Source of the DNA: DASUFI01 sp036274635
Lineage (GTDB): Bacteria > Planctomycetota > B15-G4
DNA: 10,977 nucleotides
Direction: 5' to 3'
Assembly (NCBI GenBank): GCA_036274635.1
Contig: DASUFI010000161.1
Span: forward strand, 1-10,977
The notes beneath the pieces were generated by a model, which saw only the letters and a program-made list of their open reading frames with translations, searched no databases and was not told the origin of the DNA. Both the position numbers and the translations under genes were made by a program. Shown in pieces: positions 7,153-10,977 of the stretch. Within the stretch, counting starts at the first letter, position 1; every line of letters starts with the position of its first letter.

Positions 7153-7966
7153 CCTCCTCGAAGATCGGCTGCTCGGCGAGCTTGCCGCTCTGCCCGAAGA
7201 AGCGCACCGGGTTGTCCCACACGAGGCGCTGCACGACGTCCTCGGCGAAGCCGGCCTGCTTCATCATCACGGCCAGCTTGGGCACCGACAGCGGATCGCT
7301 CGGGCCCCAGTCGGCCGAGCTGTTCACCAGCATGCGGTCGGTGCCGTACTGCTTGAAGATGGCGACGGCGCGCTCGGGCGAGAGCTTGGTGACCGGGTAG
7401 ATCGTGAAGCCGGCCCACAGGCCCGCGTCCACGACCAGGCCGATCTGCTCCTCGGTGCAGTGGTCGATCTCGACGAGGTCGGGGCTGATGCCCACGTCGC
7501 GCACGTTGGCGATCAGGCGCTCGGTGCCCTTCTTCTTCTCCACGTGCGGCGTGTGCACGAGCACCGGCAGGTTCAGGCGCTTCGCGAGCGCCAGCTGCCA
7601 GAGCACGACCTCTTCCTCCACCGTGTCGATCTTGTCGTAGCCCACCTCGCCCAGCGCGGGGCACAGCGGGTGCGCGAGGTACTTGGGCAGCTCGAAGAGC
7701 ACGCGTTCGCGGATGGCGGGCGTGTGCGCCTCCTTGGGGTTGAGCGCGAAGGTGCAGTGGTACTTGATGCCGGCCTTCTCGGCGCGCGTCCACTCGAAGT
7801 CGATCAGGTGGTCGAAGTACTCGATGCAGGTGTCGGCGCACTTGCGCTCGCGGCCCAGCCAGAAGCCGCCCGGCTCGAGCAGCGAGGCGATGCCGGCGGT
7901 GGCCATCTCGGCGTAGTCGCGCGTGTTGCGCGAGTACATGTGGATGTGCGGCTCGAAGATCTTCAT
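7139..7966 (-). CDS. EboB-type TatD-family metal-dependent hydrolase
   Basis: A 275-residue TIM-barrel amidohydrolase of the TatD superfamily. The metal-binding set is visible: H7-I-H9 near the start (EPHIHMYSR), Glu107 in GEVGYD, His138 and His141 in LVHTPH, His169 in EIDH and Asp219 in NSSADWG. The segments HIHMYSR, CTFALNPKEAH, MLVNSSADWG and a terminal FFGQSGKL match, from memory, the TatD-like EboB protein of the ebo cluster, which serves export or membrane placement of secondary metabolites in algae and bacteria. The substrate is unknown. No other ebo gene is in the window, so the role may be separate. The ATG at 7966 has only a weak AGG upstream. It lies 37 bp after queG on the same strand and is probably in its operon. 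Confidence 0.8.
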   Translation of the reverse strand: MKIFEPHIHMYSRNTRDYAEMATAGIASLLEPGGFWLGRERKCADTCIEYFDHLIDFEWTRAEKAGIKYHCTFALNPKEAHTPAIRERVLFELPKYLAHPLCPALGEVGYDKIDTVEEEVVLWQLALAKRLNLPVLVHTPHVEKKKGTERLIANVRDVGISPDLVEIDHCTEEQIGLVVDAGLWAGFTIYPVTKLSPERAVAIFKQYGTDRMLVNSSADWGPSDPLSVPKLAVMMKQAGFAEDVVQRLVWDNPVRFFGQSGKLAEQPIFEEAVAD

Positions 7967-8003
7967 GGGCGACGACCTGCGGGGGAGGAGCGCATTCTAT
8001 CCG

Positions 8004-8942
8004 CTATCCGCGGGGCGCCCGCGCGGCGTTGGCCCGCGCCGCCGCGGCGTTGCGCAGCAGGCCGGCGCGGCGCGCGCGCTCGAGGGGCGTGCTGGCGAAG
8101 TGCCTGCGGAAGGACTCCTGCGCCCGCGCCTCCAGCTCCTCGGGCGTCGGCGCCAGCAGGTCGGGCCGCGCCTGCCACGGCGCGCCTTCGCCCGCCGGCG
8201 GCGCAGGCGCCGCGTGCGCAGGGAAGGGGCAGGCCGTGAGGCAGTCGTCGCAGCCGAAGACGCGCGGACCCAGCGCCTCGGCCCACTCCGCGGGCAGCGG
8301 GCCGCGGTGCTCGATGCTCCAGTACGAGAGGCAGCGCCGGGCATCGAGGCCGCGCGCGCCGTCGAGCGCCTGCGTCGGGCAGGCGTCCACGCACGCGGTG
8401 CAGGTGCCGCAGCGCTCGGTCACGGGCGCGTCGGGCGGGAAGGCCACGTCGGTGAGGATCTCGCCCAGCAGCAGCCACGGGCCGTGCGCCTCGTCGAGCA
8501 GCATGCTGTTGCGGCCGATCCAGCCGAGGCCCGCGCGCGCGGCCAGGGCGCGCTCGAGCAGCGGCTCGGCGTCGACGCACACGCGCGTGGCCGCTCCGGG
8601 CCACTCGCGCTCGAGCGTCGCCGCGACGTCCGCCAGCGCGGCGCGCAGCGTGCGGTGATAGTCCTCGGCGCGCGCGTAGCCGGCGACGGCGCCGCGCGCA
8701 TCGGTGGGCGGGTAGGCGGCCGCCGCGCAGATCACGCTGCGGGTGCCGGGCAAGAGCTGCCGCGGATCCGCGCGCCGCTCCGGCGCGCGCGCCATCCACT
8801 CCATGCTCGCGTGCCGCCCCGCGGCCAGCCAGGCCGACAGGCGGTCCTCCACGGGATCGGCGCTCGTGAAGCCCGCGCGCGCGAAGCCGCGCTGGAGCAG
8901 CCGCTGTCGCACGCGCTCGCGAGCCAGGAGATCAGCGTCCAC
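8004..8942 (-). CDS. queG: Epoxyqueuosine reductase QueG
   Basis: A 312-residue cobalamin- and [4Fe-4S]-dependent enzyme that reduces epoxyqueuosine in tRNA to queuosine, the last step of queuosine formation. Visible marks: MEWMARAPERRADP and LLPGTRSVI early; YHRTLR; Asp124 in VDAEPLLERALAARAGLGWIG, the family's catalytic Asp region; the first cluster CGTCTACVDACP (Cys178, 181, 184, 188); the second with Cys204, 231, 234 and 238 (FGCDDCLTACPF). It ends soon after GLLRNAAAARAN, so it lacks most of the C-terminal HEAT-like repeat found in the 379-residue E. coli enzyme. GTG 8942 was chosen because it leaves an N terminus of about the normal length; the frame is open to ATG 9062, but that overlaps the divergent lipoprotein gene. 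The ribosome-binding site is not clear. Confidence 0.88.
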   Translation of the reverse strand: MDADLLARERVRQRLLQRGFARAGFTSADPVEDRLSAWLAAGRHASMEWMARAPERRADPRQLLPGTRSVICAAAAYPPTDARGAVAGYARAEDYHRTLRAALADVAATLEREWPGAATRVCVDAEPLLERALAARAGLGWIGRNSMLLDEAHGPWLLLGEILTDVAFPPDAPVTERCGTCTACVDACPTQALDGARGLDARRCLSYWSIEHRGPLPAEWAEALGPRVFGCDDCLTACPFPAHAAPAPPAGEGAPWQARPDLLAPTPEELEARAQESFRRHFASTPLERARRAGLLRNAAAARANAARAPRG

Positions 8943-8978
8943 GTCCTGCCACCGATTCGGGAGGGGCCCCTGTGTAAC

Positions 8979-10631
8979 ATGGGCCGCACGATGGCGCGCG
9001 ACAGGCTGATGCTCAGGGTTCTTCCGCTCGTTCTCGCGGTCACGCTGAGCGCCTGCGGGCACCAGGCTGCGCCGACGGCGTCCGAGCCGTGGCCGATCAC
9101 GCTGCAGGCGAAGGGCGTCGTGGCCTACGCGGCTCTGCGGCCACCCGTGCCGGCCTTCGACGACGCCTGTACACGTCTCTTCGGCTTCGTTCCCGCCGGC
9201 GTGGACGCGTCACGGCCCTTCACCGTGATGAGCCTCGACGCCAAGGCCTTCGGCGGCGCCTACGCGCTGCTGCTGCCGCTGCGCGACGACGCGGCCTTCC
9301 GCGACTCGCTCGACAAGGCGCCTGGCCTGCGTCACGGCGGCCGTGGGGACTACGTGCTCGAGGTGCCTGCGGACAGCGAGCTGGGCCGCCTCATCCTGTT
9401 CAGCTCCTCGGCGGTGGCCGGCACGGGCTCGTTCATGGACCTCGTGGGGGCGATCCAGAACGCCGGCCCGCAGTCGCTGGCCTTCCAGTGCAACGTGGAG
9501 GACGGCTGGGCGCTCGTCGCGCCGACCTTCGAGGCCACGTCCGCGTGCCGCGACGTGCTGCGCGAGACGGGCAGCTTCGCGGGCGCGCCGCCGCGCGCGC
9601 TCGTGCTGGGTGTGGACCTCGACCGCGTCCGCACCGTCTACGCCGCCGAGCTGAAGAGGATGGAGGACCAGTTCCGCGCGCTGATCGGCGGGGCCCAGGC
9701 CGCCGGCCTGCTGGGCATGGCCTCGGGCATGCACGGCGGCGACCGGCCCGCGCTCGACTTCGGCGTGAAGTGGGAGTTCGTCTGGGCGGTCAAGGCGATG
9801 TTCGAACTCTCCACCTTCGAGGGCGCGCAGGTCGCCCTGGTGCAGCCGGGCGCGGCGGGCGACGCCGGCGAGGTCCGCGAGGCGGAGATGGACGGCGGGC
9901 GCGATTCCTGGCGCGCGACGCTCGAGGGGGAGGCGGCGCGCTTCGTGCGCGACCTGCTCGCGGCCCGGCAGGGCGTGCTGCGGCTGCGTCTGGCTCCCGG
10001 CACGCCGCTGGCGGCGCTGGTCGCGGCGCTGCGTCCCGCGCCCGAGATGCACGATGCGCTCGTCTTCGCCACCGACGGCCCCGCCTTCGGGCGCGCCGTC
10101 GCCGACTGGATGCGGCCGCTCGGCGAGCTGGCCAAGGGCGAGGGCGCGCCCTGCGACCGCTACCTCGACGAGCTGGCCTCCATCCTGGCCAGCATGGGCG
10201 GCACGATCTCGCTGCAGGTCGCGGGCGAGCACGGCTGCCTCATGGCCTCGGGCGGCGGCATCACGCCGGACTCGCTGCAGCGCCTGCGCACGTGGGCGAC
10301 GCCCATCCTGGCTGCGGCCGGCGTCGACGTGGCCGAGGACTCCGCCGCCTCGCTCACCACGCGCGAGCTGTCCGGGGGCCGCACGCTGCTCGTCGCCGCG
10401 GACGGCAGCCCGCGCGCGACCCTCGGCCGGCGCGGCGACATCGCGTGGCTGTGCGGGGGCGAGTCCGACGTGCCCGATGCCGCGCTCACGGCCTTCGAGC
10501 GCGCGCTGGCGGCGCCGCCGCCCGACGACGCGCCGTGCCTGCGCGTGCGCAGCGAGGCGTTCGAGGCCGACCTGCGCGCCGACGGCCGCGAGCTGCAGCT
10601 CGAGCTGCGGCGCACCGACGATGGCCGCTGA
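8979..10631 (+). CDS. Large lipoprotein of unknown function
   Basis: A 550-residue predicted lipoprotein. ATG 8979 follows GGGAGGGG (8959-8966) at 12 nt; ATG 8991 or 9009 are alternatives. The signal peptide is RVLPLVLAVTLSAC with a textbook LSAC lipobox, so Cys26 is the lipidated residue. The mature part is soluble-looking with seven further scattered cysteines. Segments such as ALLLPLRDDAAFRDSL and then, further on, GWALVA and LVLGVDLDRVRTVYAAEL recall periplasmic proteins annotated DUF3352, but this is a resemblance of layout only and I assign no family. It is divergent from queG with 36 bp between starts, and its end overlaps the next membrane-protein gene by 11 bp, so the two are probably expressed together. 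Confidence 0.8.
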   Translation: MGRTMARDRLMLRVLPLVLAVTLSACGHQAAPTASEPWPITLQAKGVVAYAALRPPVPAFDDACTRLFGFVPAGVDASRPFTVMSLDAKAFGGAYALLLPLRDDAAFRDSLDKAPGLRHGGRGDYVLEVPADSELGRLILFSSSAVAGTGSFMDLVGAIQNAGPQSLAFQCNVEDGWALVAPTFEATSACRDVLRETGSFAGAPPRALVLGVDLDRVRTVYAAELKRMEDQFRALIGGAQAAGLLGMASGMHGGDRPALDFGVKWEFVWAVKAMFELSTFEGAQVALVQPGAAGDAGEVREAEMDGGRDSWRATLEGEAARFVRDLLAARQGVLRLRLAPGTPLAALVAALRPAPEMHDALVFATDGPAFGRAVADWMRPLGELAKGEGAPCDRYLDELASILASMGGTISLQVAGEHGCLMASGGGITPDSLQRLRTWATPILAAAGVDVAEDSAASLTTRELSGGRTLLVAADGSPRATLGRRGDIAWLCGGESDVPDAALTAFERALAAPPPDDAPCLRVRSEAFEADLRADGRELQLELRRTDDGR

Positions 10632-10977
10632 GGCCGCCGGCCTGCGGCCAGCCACGCGCCTCCTGCTGCTGGCCCTGGCCGTCGCCTGCGGGCTGCTCTC
10701 CGCCTGGTTCGCGAGCTCGGACGCTCTTCCCGCTCCCGAGTGGCTGACCGACTGGAGCTCCGCGCATCCCGACCCGCGCCCGCTCTCGGCCGACGAGACG
10801 CAGGCGCTGACGCGCACCCTCGACGCCCAGCGCCGCGAGGACGTGGTGCTGCTGCTCGCCGGGCTGGCGGTGGGCTGCCTCGCGGTCGCGGCCCAGCCGC
10901 CGCTGGCGCGCGCGGCCGGCGGCGCGCTCGCGGGGGTGCTCGCGGCCGGCAGCGTGTCACTGGGCATCGAGGCGCTG
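10621..10977 (+). CDS. Membrane protein, partial (runs off the window)
   Basis: An open frame starts at ATG 10621, inside the last 11 bases of the preceding lipoprotein gene, and stays open for 119 codons to the window end. It encodes a hydrophobic segment at about 13-30 (LLLLALAVACGLLSAWFA), a hydrophilic stretch with DWSSAHPDPRPLSADE and an Arg/Glu/Asp-rich helix, then two more hydrophobic segments at about 75-91 and 99-117. Multi-spanning inner-membrane protein is the best description; no family is recognised. The ribosome-binding site is weak, so translational coupling to the lipoprotein gene is likely. The 3' end is missing. Confidence 0.65.
   Translation, partial: MAAEAAGLRPATRLLLLALAVACGLLSAWFASSDALPAPEWLTDWSSAHPDPRPLSADETQALTRTLDAQRREDVVLLLAGLAVGCLAVAAQPPLARAAGGALAGVLAAGSVSLGIEAL

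Noticed and set aside
7923..8978. Upstream extension of the 550-residue lipoprotein frame
   Set aside because: It lies antisense to queG and would bury the signal peptide in the middle of a protein.
9210..10967. Long minus-strand open frame (585 codons) opposite the large lipoprotein
   Set aside because: Low-complexity Arg/Ala-rich translation typical of antisense frames in GC-rich genes; the plus strand has a signal peptide and balanced composition.

Overview
The window comes from a very GC-rich Gram-negative bacterium. Almost every codon ends in G or C, two genes encode lipoprotein signal peptides, and there is a membrane chemoreceptor operon. The gene mix (ArgR-type repressor, hybrid CheA with a diguanylate cyclase, EboB-type hydrolase, QueG) would fit Myxococcota, Planctomycetota or a related high-GC phylum. 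Nothing here fixes the lineage, and I see no rRNA, tRNA, IS element, CRISPR array or phage gene.

Layout. (1) 84-1006 (+): a RidA/YjgF-family gene whose stop overlaps the start of an arginine repressor gene (argR). A 9-bp direct repeat with 21-bp spacing sits over the start of the pair and may be an operator. A strong double hairpin follows argR. (2) 1175-1645 (-): a small lipoprotein of unknown function, convergent to argR. (3) 1646-1934: a divergent intergenic region of about 290 bp with a foldable leader on the lipoprotein side. (4) 1935-7129 (+): a tight four-gene chemosensory operon, CheW-like, membrane chemoreceptor, CheA-receiver hybrid kinase, and receiver-GGDEF diguanylate cyclase. 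Its gene boundaries are 1 bp apart or overlapping. (5) 7139-8942 (-): an EboB-type TatD-family hydrolase and, upstream of it, epoxyqueuosine reductase queG, probably co-transcribed. (6) 8979-10977 (+): a 550-residue lipoprotein of unknown function and an overlapping membrane-protein gene that runs off the window.

The most interesting unit is the chemosensory operon. It has the parts needed to turn an extracytoplasmic signal into c-di-GMP: receptor to CheW/CheA, then phosphotransfer to the REC-GGDEF output, as in the Pseudomonas Wsp pathway. Gene order and receptor/CheW sequence also recall the type IV pilus set pilI-pilJ-chpA. There is no CheR or CheB gene in the window, the receptor shows no HAMP domain, and its normally near-invariant signalling tip is heavily substituted. 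This looks like a compact, possibly adaptation-free c-di-GMP switch.
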